This document shows, one piece after another, positions 10,666 to 19,495 of a stretch of 64,000 bases of DNA. The notes beneath the pieces were generated by a model. That model made no database searches. It saw nothing but the letters and a program-made list of their open reading frames with translations, and was not told where the DNA came from. The DNA comes from Isochrysis galbana (taxonomy: Eukaryota > Haptophyta > Isochrysidales > Isochrysidaceae): contig CM030940.1 of assembly GCA_018136815.1 (NCBI GenBank), forward strand, positions 1,070,418-1,134,417, read 5' to 3'. A program made the position numbers and the translations under genes. The first letter of the stretch is position 1. Each line of letters begins with the position of its first letter.

Positions 10666-12646
10666 TCACTCCGTGTACTTGTCAAAGATGAGGCAGGCGT
10701 TGGTGCCCCCAAAGCCAAATGAGTTAGACATGACGCGCTCGACAGGGCCGTCCATACGTTCGCGCAGAATGTTCATACCCTCGGCCTCCGGGACGAGCTC
10801 CTTGATGTTCGCCTGTGTGGCACGCAGGTAGGGATGAATGGTGAGTCGATGCATGTCGTCTTGTCCCTGAGGAAGAAACATACACAGGATTGGCTTGATC
10901 TGGCCTTCATGCTGCTACACCGGTCAGGACAACGGAGGCAAAAGACGTACCGATTCAGCGAGGAAGTCGTCGCGCATCATGAGGAGGGAGTAGATGGCCT
11001 CGTGGACTCCTGCAGCACCAAGAGCATGGCCAGAGAGCGACTTGGTCGAGCCCACGTACGGCTGGTATCCTTTCGCATCAAAGACGGTCTTAATGGCGTC
11101 AAGTTCCTTCAGATCTCCGACAGGCGTGGAGGTACCGTGGGTGTTGACGTAGTCAATCTTCTTCTCGCCACCAACCTCGTCGGCCATCGCCATAGCCAGC
11201 TTCATGCATCCCTGGCCACCAACACCCGATGGGGCGACCATGTCGTAGCCGTCGGAGTTCGCGGCATAGCCTACAAGTTCAGCGTAGATCTTGGCGCCGC
11301 GAGCCTTGGCATGCTCAAGCTCCTCGAGCACGACAATACCGCCGCCGCCCGCAATAACGAATCCATCGCGGGACACATCAAAGGCGCGGGACGCCGTCTC
11401 GGGCGTGTCGTTATACCTGTGGATAACGCGGGGTTGGGGGATTCGGCCTCAGGGCGGGGGCTCTAGAAGGAGAGGGTTGTGGGAATCGGCCTCAGGGCTT
11501 TAGCGGTGGGAGGGTGTGAGTGGAAAGCCTCTTCGCGAGCTCGTCGCGTTCTAATTCCGGTCGGCAACAACCCTCGAGATTCTATCATCAAGGTTGTTAT
11601 CACGGCGGAGCTTGCGCCGACCCTCCCTGTGACCATCAACCACAATCAACGCGCCCCACCCGCCTTTGTGCTACTTTTAGATGGGGAACACACTTAGTCG
11701 AGAGCGCAGTCATGGCGTCGAACATGACGGAGAAGCCCCAGTCCTCAGCCTCACCAGCGCCGCAGAACATCATGTCCGCCTTGTTCAGCTGGATCTGCTC
11801 CATGCCGACGCCAATGCAGTGAGCCCCAGTCGAGCAAGCCGACGAGATGGAGAAGGACATGCCCTTGAGCTTGAAAGCGGTTGCGAGCACGGCAGAGACC
11901 GTCGAGCCCATTGACCGCGTGACACGGTACGGGCCGATCCTCCGCAGCTTTCCCTCATCGACGGCCTGCATGGTCTCCATCACATCAGAGAGCGAGGTGC
12001 CACCCTGGCCCAGGATACCCCCAACACGGGGACTGTCAATGTCCTCAGGCTTGAGGCCTGCATCCTCGATGCAGCGCTGCATTGCGACGTAGGCATACTT
12101 GGCGTTCGTGCCCATGAAGCGTGCCTGCTTCCGGTCAATAAGCTCATCAAGGTCGATCTCGGGCCGGCCGCAGATGTGCGACTTCATGCCAATCTCCTTG
12201 TACTTGGGGTTAAACTTGATGCCAGACTTGGCCTCCTTCAAGGAGGTCGCCACCTGCAAGATAGGGAGGAAGAGCGCGCGGCACAGACCCGCATGAGACG
12301 GCAAGGACTCGTGCGTGCAGCCAGTTGCGCGGCGTGCGGGAGGGCGCGCGCATCGAGGACGAAGTGATCGGTCGGCCTGTTCGACCTCGGGCCCCGCGCG
12401 TGGCCGCCTCGCCGCGAGGGAGCCCCAGCAGGCGGTGCACAGACGGGCGGCCGGGCGCACATCATCGAGCGTGTTTCCAAGGCACGACACGATGCCCATC
12501 CCAGTGACGACGACGCGCCGCCCTCCGGGCGCAGCCATCGCGATGTCGGATGCACGGGGCGCGCGCGCGGCCTGCGTGTGCACCGCCGGGCGCGCGCCCA
12601 GCCCATGGTAGCCCGCGGGCTGCAGAACGGCGAGCAGCGTGAGCAT
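10666..12646 (-). CDS. fabB: Beta-ketoacyl-ACP synthase, FabB (KAS I)-like, probably plastid-targeted
   Basis: Four exons on the minus strand: 12646-12461, 12253-11694, 11416-10951 and 10866-10666, all with GT-AG introns. They give 470 residues. The enzyme condenses malonyl-ACP with acyl-ACP in type II fatty-acid synthesis. Visible motifs are [16 protein letters not shown] at the start of the core, [10 protein letters not shown] with the nucleophilic Cys, [10 protein letters not shown] and [12 protein letters not shown] with the two catalytic His residues, [14 protein letters not shown], and the terminal [11 protein letters not shown]. The wording around the Cys (S-A-H-C-I-G) and EQIQL resembles bacterial FabB more than the FabF type commonly seen in plastids. 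The first about 40 residues are a hydrophobic stretch (LTLLAV) followed by an Ala/Arg-rich tract, consistent with a bipartite leader. The ATG lies upstream of the TGMGIVS core and next to a purine/pyrimidine tract. The family is certain; the targeting is inferred. Confidence 0.93.
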
Positions 12647-13300
12647 GGCTGCGGAGCTGAGCTCTCTCCTCCCCTCAGCTCCCTCCCGCTCCCTCGCCCG
12701 GCCCCCACTTTCTTTCTTCTCTCCGCCCCCCGCACGTGAAAAAGAGTCGAGGGGAGGGGAGAGAGGGGAGAGGGGGGAGAGGGGAGAGGGCGGGGGGGGG
12801 GGGGGCGCCGGCGAGATCAGGGCGTCGGCCGAGGGGGGGAAGGGGGAAGGGGCGGGCGGGGGGGAAGGGGCGGGGGGGGTGGGGGAAGGGGCGCCCAGCG
12901 CGAGCCGATGCGCAGCTCGAGCCCCGCAGCTCCCCCCCCTCCCCGCGGGGGGCCCCCCCCGCCCCTTCCCCCCCCCTTCCCCCCCCCCCCCCCCGGGCTC
13001 TCGTCCCCTCTCCCCGGCGGCGGCGGGGCCAAATTGGCTTGTTCGGCGGGGGGGGGGGGGGGGGGCGGCGGGGGCGAGCCGGTTTCCCCAGACCGAGGGG
13101 GGGGGGGGTCCGGATTCCTTGTATGTGCGGGGAGGGAGAGAGAGAAGTTGCGACGACAGGGCGCCTGCCCACAAGCGATGGAGGCGAGCGGCGAGAGAGA
13201 GGACAGAGCAGCAAAGAGGCCGTGAAGGACCCGGCTCTCTCTCCTTCCTATCCGTATCGGGCGGGAGGGGGGGAACCAACCCACCACTTTATTTAGGTAG
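12647..13300 (-). promoter_or_regulatory. G/C homopolymer-rich upstream region of the ketoacyl synthase gene
   Basis: Directly 5' of the FabB-like gene. It contains G or C homopolymers of 8-16 bases (around 12793, 12975, 13050 and 13098) and long GA/CT tracts (12740-12790, 13130-13200). Long open frames on both strands here are products of this low complexity. It probably contains the promoter and 5' UTR, but no discrete element can be defined. Confidence 0.45.
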
Positions 13301-14160
13301 GGTGCGGAAGAGAAACAAGAAAACCGAGACAATTTATAGACAGCCTTGGACGGACATTAATTACTCCTCACTCCGCGCAGCATGCGCTCCTCACCCACAC
13401 GTCGCTGGCCCTCTGGCCCTTCCTAGCCCGGTCATCCTAGGCCGGTCATTCTCCAGGGGGTCGGGAAGGACACCACCCAAAATTTGCCATATGAGGCCGA
13501 AATAAGCTTCCTTTTCGTCCTGGTAGTGGAGATCAGCAAAAAATAAATCCGGCGGGGGTGCTGGGGCGAGCCTCGTGCAAAATTTTGGGGAAATAGCCTC
13601 TTTGGGATTTGGACCCTCCACACACAAGTTGAGCCCGCCAAGCACGGGCCAGTCAACAGTCAATAGTTTCGCCCGTGTTTATAGCACAACATCCCAACAT
13701 GGAGCATGGAGCACAAAAAGTAGTTTTTTGTTTTCGCGTTGACGCGCAAGATTGACGGACGGCCTCGTGTTTTCGAGCGTCTCACTCACGTTCGATTTCT
13801 AGAGACAACCCCTCCTTTTCTGTCGATGGTTCGACAATCCCATGGTCAGACTGGTTGGCTACCGAAACATTGGCATATTGGGCATGCCGGTGGTCATGTA
13901 GTTATGTGTATTGTGCTCATATGTGTCTTGGAGTCTTGGACTGGTGAAAAGAAGACTAAAATTAGAATTACTAAGATTATAATTTGGCAAAACTATAGTC
14001 AATTTGATCTTTTTCTCCTGCGGCGGCTCGCGATGGCGGCCGCAGCGAGCAGCGAGCAGCGATGGTCACTGCCGAATATACCCATTTCCAGTAGCATACC
14101 CTGAAGATCGTGTATCGTGTGATAAAACCTCAATCTTGACTTAGTGAATTTTCATCCTTA
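13301..14160. other. Unassigned spacer
   Basis: No gene recognised. Base composition falls towards AT in 13680-14000. A short open frame at 13739-14104 (+) has no recognisable motif and is not called. Confidence 0.45.
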
Positions 14161-14162
14161 GA

Positions 14163-14206
14163 AGTTAAAAACCCTGTTTGAAACTGTTTGACCGCCCTAG
14201 CAAAGG
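14163..14206 (-). repeat. Dispersed repeat C, terminal fragment (inverted)
   Basis: The reverse complement contains AGGGCGGTCAAACAG followed by GGGTTTTTAACT. This is the leading edge of repeat C seen in plus orientation at about 16105-16140 and 60570-60605. Only the end is present here, with a small internal duplication of TTTGAAACTG. Confidence 0.55.
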
Positions 14207-14251
14207 GCTTAAAAAGCTCAGCTTCAACTCTTATCTCTGATTCAAATCGAG

Positions 14252-14400
14252 GCCCTATGGGTCAGCCCAATTCGTCAGCTAGCATCCCTAGCCACATACA
14301 TCGGAAGAGCCATGCGCCAACCGCGTACAACCCCATCTCGGGGTAGGGGCGTAGGGGCTCCGTTGCCGACGAAGAGCCACGGTCTCTTAGCACTAAGGTT
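14252..14400 (-). repeat. Dispersed repeat B, copy 2 (inverted)
   Basis: The reverse complement of 14277-14400 matches 5165-5275. The adjacent 14252-14290 (GGCCCTATGGG ... CCAATTCGTCAGC) also matches 62543-62575, which lies just downstream, in element sense, of a non-LTR 3' end. Repeat B may therefore derive from a retroelement tail. Confidence 0.65.
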
Positions 14401-14520
14401 ATACTCAAACAACAAGAAGAAAACTCTGACGCCCATATTAGTGAGGCACGTACGCAGACACACAGTGAACAGATGCGCTAGCACTTTTAATTGCTGTAGC
14501 CGTGCCGTGTGAAGTGAGGA

Positions 14521-14754
14521 GCTGCTGGCCGGCGCGATCCCGTCTCTCTCCCTCTCCCTCTTCCCTCTCTCTCTCTCACCCTCCCTCTCCCCCCTCCCCT
14601 CTCCCTCTCCTTCTCCCCCGCCCCCCTCCCCTCTCCCTCCCTCCCTCCCTCCCTCTTCCTCTTCCTCTCCCCTCCCCCTCCCTTTCTTCCTCTTTCCCTC
14701 TCTCCCTCTCTCCCTCTCCTCATCCATCTCTCGCAACTGGCTGGTCGGCTCGAG
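14521..14754 (+). promoter_or_regulatory. Pyrimidine tract upstream of the mitochondrial carrier gene
   Basis: About 200 bases of almost pure C/T on the sense strand end some 30 bases before the ATG at 14756. This is the same arrangement as at the GCP and SDR genes. It is interpreted as 5' UTR or core-promoter sequence. Confidence 0.5.
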
Positions 14755-14755
14755 G

Positions 14756-15863
14756 ATGCACTCAGTTGAAGGGATCAATACCAAACAAGGGAGCCCTGTC
14801 GTACACGCTGGGAGGGCAAGTGCGGCCGACGCGTTCTCTGGCCACCCGGGTAACACGGCTCTCGCGAGCTTTGCGGCCGGCTCCATCCAGGCGACGCTGC
14901 TACTGCCTCTCAACACGATCCAGACGCACATGCAGCACCACGGCAAGCCGTTTGTGTCGACCGTGCGCAACATCTTCGCCAACGGCAGCGTCTCCGGCGT
15001 GCAGCTCCTCTACCGAGCGTGGGGTCCCACCATATTGATGCTCGGCGCTAGACAGGTGCGCGTCTGCTCCCCTCATGAGAGCAAGAAGGTGCATCGCTCA
15101 TACACGTGCTCGAGGCTTTGAATCGATGCCAACTCATCCACGGCGTCCCCCTTTGCTCAGTCGCTGAAATTCGGCTCGGGAGCCGCGATAAAAAGCTACA
15201 CCCCCACCTCGTGGCCGGAGCTAGCTCGTGATGCTTTGGCTGGCGGCATGTCTGCTGTCACTTCTACCACCATGTTGTTTCCGATGGACACACTAAAGAC
15301 GCGGATGCAACTTGGACACAAAACGCCGCGCTTTAGACAGCTCTATCAAGGTTTTACACCCGCGTTGCTATATTCGGCCTTCGGCATGTCCCTATGGTTG
15401 ACCTCACGGAATGCACTCGAAAGGGCCCTACCCGACCCCTCTCCAGGCACCGCCGCGGCACACTGGAAGCACTTCGTTTGCGGAGCAGTGGCCGGCGTCT
15501 GCGTGCAGGTATGAGAGGAGCCGCTCCTCCGTCCGGGGCCAAGGTTGTATGCTGTGGCTTGCGCGTTGTGCACCCAAAACATTCTTGCCTGGCATGCTGG
15601 TTTTGATGACGCTCACCGCATGACTCTCACTTGCTCATCTTCAGATACCTATGTATCCCTTGGACACGCTCAAAAAGCGCATGCAAGCCTCAGAACATCA
15701 CGAGCTCACTATGCTAGGAGAGGCACGGATGTTGCTGCGCAAGGGAGGATTCATTCGATTGTACAATGGCTTCGGCATCAAGGTGGCATTCGTCGCTTTG
15801 AATTCAGCTATCTTCAATTCCGTGTACGTGCAATGCCGACGTCTGCTACACATGCACCAGTGA
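14756..15863 (+). CDS. Mitochondrial carrier family (SLC25-like) protein
   Basis: Three exons, 14756-15055, 15161-15508 and 15645-15863, all joined in phase 0 at GT-AG sites, give 288 residues, the usual length of the family. The three repeats are visible through their signature Px[D/E]xx[K/R]: PLNTIQTHMQ in repeat 1 (Asp replaced by Asn and the basic residue by Gln, so degenerate), PMDTLKTRMQ in repeat 2 and PLDTLKKRMQ in repeat 3. The second half-motifs FRQLYQGF and GFIRLYNGF are also present. Family members have six membrane helices and exchange metabolites or cofactors, usually across the mitochondrial inner membrane. The substrate cannot be read from the sequence. There is no N-terminal presequence, as is normal. 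A possible poly(A) signal AATAAA lies near 15991. The family call is secure. Confidence 0.92.
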
Positions 15864-16410
15864 GTGATGGATCGGTCGGGGGAGAGTTGCGGGTGTGTGT
15901 CTTCGTGCTTTCTCCTTGTCTCCTCGTTTGCGCGTTCACTGAACTGCGGGGTGCAGAGGAGGCGCGCGGTGCAATGCGGGCATGTTATTAAAATAAACTT
16001 CTTTTCTCTCTCGGCCGCGGACGTGGTTGTTGGACCCATTACTTTCGCACGCACGCATTCTACACCCCCACTCCCCGCGGTCGTTTCCCCAACTGCCGTC
16101 CATAGAGGCCGCCAAACAGGGACTTTTTAACTACTAGTACGAGTTGGGCTGCATTTTTTGACCATGGCGCGATGCCCAATTAATAACCTCCTAAGGGGCC
16201 ATCTGCCACCACGACAATCGTCGAAAAGAAATGGTAAATGGTGCGATTCGCCCCCCCTCTCCCTCCCTCCGTCACGCGCGCTCACGCTCTACCCGTAAAA
16301 AATTGCGGTCGCGCCCGCGCCCGCGGGAGGATCCGTTCCTTCATATTTAAGCTACACTTGCATTTGGCATTATGATTCCCGCCCTCAACTATCAGTAAAC
16401 TGATAGGGTC
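15864..16410. other. Intergenic region carrying repeat C
   Basis: 3' flank of the carrier gene followed by repeat C (16080-16262) and an unassigned stretch. No other gene seen. Confidence 0.5.
16080..16262 (+). repeat. Dispersed repeat C, copy with body
   Basis: Shares with 60570-60733: CAAACAGGG, CTTTTTAACTACTAGTA, GTTGGGCTG, TTTTTTGACC-TGGCGCGATGCCCAAT, and AGAAATGGT...GTGCGATTCGCCCCCCCTC. At both loci an ATGGAGCG-initiated frame follows about 65-150 bases later. This suggests one mobile element carrying a small gene, now diverged. Confidence 0.7.
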
Positions 16411-16647
16411 ATGGAGCGCGCGCCGCCGCCTCCCGCCCTCGCCGCCGCCGCCCTCGCCGCGATGGACGAAGCGTTCATGGACACGCCGATGTCGCCGAAG
16501 CGACCACGCCAAGAGGACCCACCCAGCCAGGTGGGCACAGAAGCCAACGGGCCGCGCCCGCGCATCACCGAGAACGGCGAGCGAACAGCCTGCATGCTGC
16601 GCTGCCAGCATGCAGCACACACACACCACATTCCACAGCTACACTAG
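16411..16647 (+). CDS. Small hypothetical ORF in a repeat context
   Basis: A 78-residue frame starting ATGGAGCG. The N-terminus is Pro/Ala-rich, with a short Ser-Pro-Lys-Arg patch (MSPKRPRQED) reminiscent of a nuclear-localisation or phospho-site cluster. It sits in the same position relative to repeat C as the frame at 60798, and both begin MERA. No family recognised. It may be a first exon, a transposon-derived frame or non-coding. Confidence 0.25.
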   Translation: MERAPPPPALAAAALAAMDEAFMDTPMSPKRPRQEDPPSQVGTEANGPRPRITENGERTACMLRCQHAAHTHHIPQLH

Positions 16648-16852
16648 CCACACCATGCCAGAGGGACGCTCCACTAGGGAAGGCCTCCGGGCTGGGACCC
16701 TACACAGCCGCGGTACCGCCCTCGCGCTCCGGCGCGAGGGGCTGGCCCCGCGCCATCTCAGACAGGACCCCATTGGGAGAATGTCGCATCAAGCAACAAA
16801 GTGTTGGGCATGGAGCAGTTCTGGGCCCCCACCCAACATGGGGGACAGGAGC

Positions 16853-17668
16853 AAAGGTGTCGTTCCGTCAATAGTGGGACATCAGTCGAATTGAGCGATC
16901 AAATGTCCACAGTTGTATTGTAGTTGTTTGACATTAGATCTTGTTAAAATTATAAGAGAGAGAGGCCGTCAAAGCTTCTTCGCTAATCACATCGGTGCAT
17001 ACCGTGCATGGGCACGGCGCGATGTGCATCGGTCCCCCCGCGGATACGCCGTGCGCGCGCATGTCAACCCGTTCCGTGTGTGTAGCCCCTGCGGCCCACA
17101 ACTACGTAAACTGGCCATATAAGAGATGTTTCGTTACACAGCGCCTGTGATGACTTGCAATCACATGTGCACGCCGTGCGTGGGCACGGCGCGATGTGCA
17201 CCGGCGCACCCCCCGCGGGGGCGCCGTGCGTGCGCATAGCAACTTCCAGGAAGGTGCACGCCGTGCGTTCACTCTTTTCGCGGGGGAACTCTGGGCGCGG
17301 GCGGAACAAAGTGTGATTGCCACTCATCATGCAGCATAACAACTTTTTCTGCACGCCGTTCCTTCTTGGCGAAAAGTGCGGAAGGACCTGCCCTTCCTCC
17401 TGCCCCCTTCCTCCTGCCCCCTTCCTCCTGCCCCTTCCTCCTGCCCTTCCTCCTGCCCTTCCTCCTGCCCTTCCTCCTGCCATGCCCTTCCTGCTCTTCC
17501 TCCTGCCCTGCCCTTCCTGCCCTTCCTCGTGCCCCTTCCTCACCTATTGCTCGTCCATCGAAATGCTCATGCACACACCGGTCACCACGAGCGCTGCATC
17601 GCCAGGCGCTCACTCCAACCAGTTTCAACTCGAAGAGCGCTCCCAGACTTCCACCAAGCGCAAATGCA
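16853..17668 (+). repeat. Direct duplication, left copy
   Basis: From AAAGGTGTCGTTCCGTCAAT to CGCAAATGCAC this segment is repeated almost identically at 18446-19277. It contains the palindrome-rich module (16985-17290), a (CTTCCTCCTGCCC)n-like array at about 17390-17540 and the start of an open frame. Differences are mainly in the number of CTTCCTCCTGCC units. Confidence 0.85.
16985..17290 (+). repeat. Palindrome-rich tandem module
   Basis: Two diverged units of about 175 bases, each holding GGGCACGGCGCGATGTGCA and nearby dyads. In unit 2 CGCCGTGC-GTGG-GCACGGCG is a perfect 8-bp stem with a 4-base loop (about 17172-17191). The module recurs at about 18580-18895 (direct) and, inverted, as two units at 21340-21675. 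Confidence 0.7.
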
Positions 17669-18192
17669 CCCAGGAGGGAACCGACTCCAGTGTCGAGCCC
17701 GCGGTCAAGCGAACTCTCACGCTGTACACCCAGAGTGCACACATCGTCGCTCTCGACGTTCTGATCAAGAGCGCCATCCTACTCGACGACCCTGACCATG
17801 ACATGGAACTGGTGTTCGAGGCCAAAAAGCAGGAATTGCTCCAACGTTTCCCCATGGCTCACCCCAGGGTACAGCGGTTCCTTTCGCTCATCCAGAAAGC
17901 ACCCCCCCACCCTTGTCCAATCTTCAACCAACTTCAATTCATCGTCGCAGCAGTCGAATGCCAGCCAGATGTGCGCTTCCACTCAAGTAGCCTCCCGCTG
18001 CTCATGGAAGCTATTCTGATGGTCATGCTTTCCAATCTACTCGGCAACTGCCCCCCATCGTCTCGCTTGCGCCCCATGTGGCATTGGACTGGGCAATCTT
18101 CGAAAGTGAACATTTTGAGCGTCGGCCTTCTTGAACAGGAGAGCATTGCAAGCCTCTTCCGACAGCTGGGCGTAGACCTCGTCGAAGGGTGA
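17329..18192 (+). CDS. Hypothetical protein with a low-complexity N-terminus
   Basis: A frame of 287 residues from ATG at 17329. The first about 75 residues are encoded by the CTTCCTCCTGCC tandem array and are Pro/Leu/Cys-rich, so are probably not meaningful. A more complex region follows from about residue 80, with TSTKRKC, then LTLYTQSAHIVALDVLIKSA and a hydrophobic LLMEAILMVMLSNLLG near residue 230. An internal ATG at 17560 may be the true start. No family recognised. The first about 340 bases belong to the 0.8-kb duplication, and the second copy (from 18920) is truncated by a different 3' flank. On the opposite strand 18037-18399 is also open, so the coding strand is uncertain. Confidence 0.3.
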   Translation: MQHNNFFCTPFLLGEKCGRTCPSSCPLPPAPFLLPLPPALPPALPPALPPAMPFLLFLLPCPSCPSSCPFLTYCSSIEMLMHTPVTTSAASPGAHSNQFQLEERSQTSTKRKCTQEGTDSSVEPAVKRTLTLYTQSAHIVALDVLIKSAILLDDPDHDMELVFEAKKQELLQRFPMAHPRVQRFLSLIQKAPPHPCPIFNQLQFIVAAVECQPDVRFHSSSLPLLMEAILMVMLSNLLGNCPPSSRLRPMWHWTGQSSKVNILSVGLLEQESIASLFRQLGVDLVEG

Positions 18193-18445
18193 GGGACTGA
18201 AGTGCGCGGCGCGCGCAAAGGTAACATAGAGACGTACTTCTCGTTCGCCTTTCGCAAGCAAGCTGGACGTGTGCACACCAGCCCGCTCCTTCTTTTCTAC
18301 GGGGGGGAAGTCGATGCGCATATACCGACCGTGATGAACTAGCGTGCATGCAAATGCTGCTCGCTGGGTACCAAGGATTGTGTCACGGAAATAGACCACA
18401 GTGTCTGTGCTCAGGTGTCTGGAGAAAGGGACGTCTGTAGTGTGA

Positions 18446-19277
18446 AAGGTGTCGTTCCGTCAATAGTGGGACATCAGTCGAATTGAGCGATCAAATGTCC
18501 ACAGTTGTATTGTAGTTGTTTAACATTAGATCTTGTTAAAATTATAAGAGAGAGAGGTCGTCAAAGCTTCTTCGCTAATCACATCGGTGCACGCCGTGCA
18601 TGGGCACGGCGCGATGTGCATCGGTCCCCCCGCGGATACGCCGTGCGCGCGCATGTCAACCCGTTCCGTGTGTGTAGCCCCTGCGGCCCACAACTACGTA
18701 AACTGGCCATATAAGAGATGTTTCGTTACACAGCGCCTGTGATGACTTGCAATCACATGTGCACGCCGTGCGTGGGCACGGCGCGATGTGCACCGGCGCA
18801 CCCCCCGCGGGGGCGCCGTGCGTGCGCATAGCAACTTCCAGGAAGGTGCACGCCGTGCGTTCACTCTTTTCGCGGGGGAACTCTGGGCGCGGAGGACGGG
18901 CGGAACAAAGTGTGATTGCCACTCATCATGCAGCATAACAACTTTTTCTGCACGCCGTTCCTTCTTGGCGAAAAGTGCGGAAGGACCTGCCCTTCCTCCT
19001 GCCCCCTTCCTCCTGCCCCCCTCCTGCCCCCTTCCTCCTGCCCTTCCTCCTGCCCCCTTCCTCCTGCCCTTCCTCCTGCCCTTCCTCCTGCCCTGCCCTT
19101 CCTGCTCTTCCTCCTGCCCTGCCCTTCCTGCCCTTCCCCGTGGCCCTTCCTCACCTATTGCTCGTCCATCGAAATGCTCATGCACACACCGGTCACCACG
19201 AGCGCTGCATCGCCAGGCGCTCACTCCAACCAGTTTCAACTCGAAGAGCGCTCCCATACTTCCACCAAGCGCAAATG
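18446..19277 (+). repeat. Direct duplication, right copy
   Basis: Second copy of 16853-17668, starting with the same AAAGGTGTCG and ending at the same AAATGCAC, with different flanks on both sides. It includes the palindrome-rich module and a longer CTTCCTCCTGCC array (18990-19140). The interval between the copies is about 0.78 kb. It has no TG...CA termini or target-site duplication that would make the pair an obvious LTR structure. Confidence 0.85.
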
Positions 19278-19495
19278 CACGTGTGGCATCGAGCGCATGG
19301 GTTATCCAACCCGACCTCCTCGACATCGGTCATGGGCCACGCTGATTGAGCGCAAAATGCCCCCCAAACCTCGTCTGTCCGAAGCTCCCTTTTGCGTCAA
19401 CACTCATACATCCTCATCGATTTTGTGAGCCTGCCTTCCCAAGTGGTACCCTCTGAAATCTGAGTGGATGCCTGCCCCATGCCAAAACAGTTTCG

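Noticed and set aside
11636-13279. 547-residue minus-strand frame extending far upstream of the ketoacyl synthase exons
   Set aside because: It reads through introns 1 and 2 and through GC homopolymers. Only parts coincide with true exons, and the spliced model restores the conserved enzyme.
17934-18399. Minus-strand frames opposite the hypothetical 17329-18192 gene
   Set aside because: One of them (18037-18399) looks as protein-like as the plus-strand frame, but there is no homology, start context or splice evidence to choose it. It is left as an uncertainty and not called.
16853-19277. LTR retrotransposon interpretation of the 0.8-kb direct repeats
   Set aside because: Flanks show no target-site duplication, the internal region has no gag, pol or primer-binding site, and the ends are not TG...CA.
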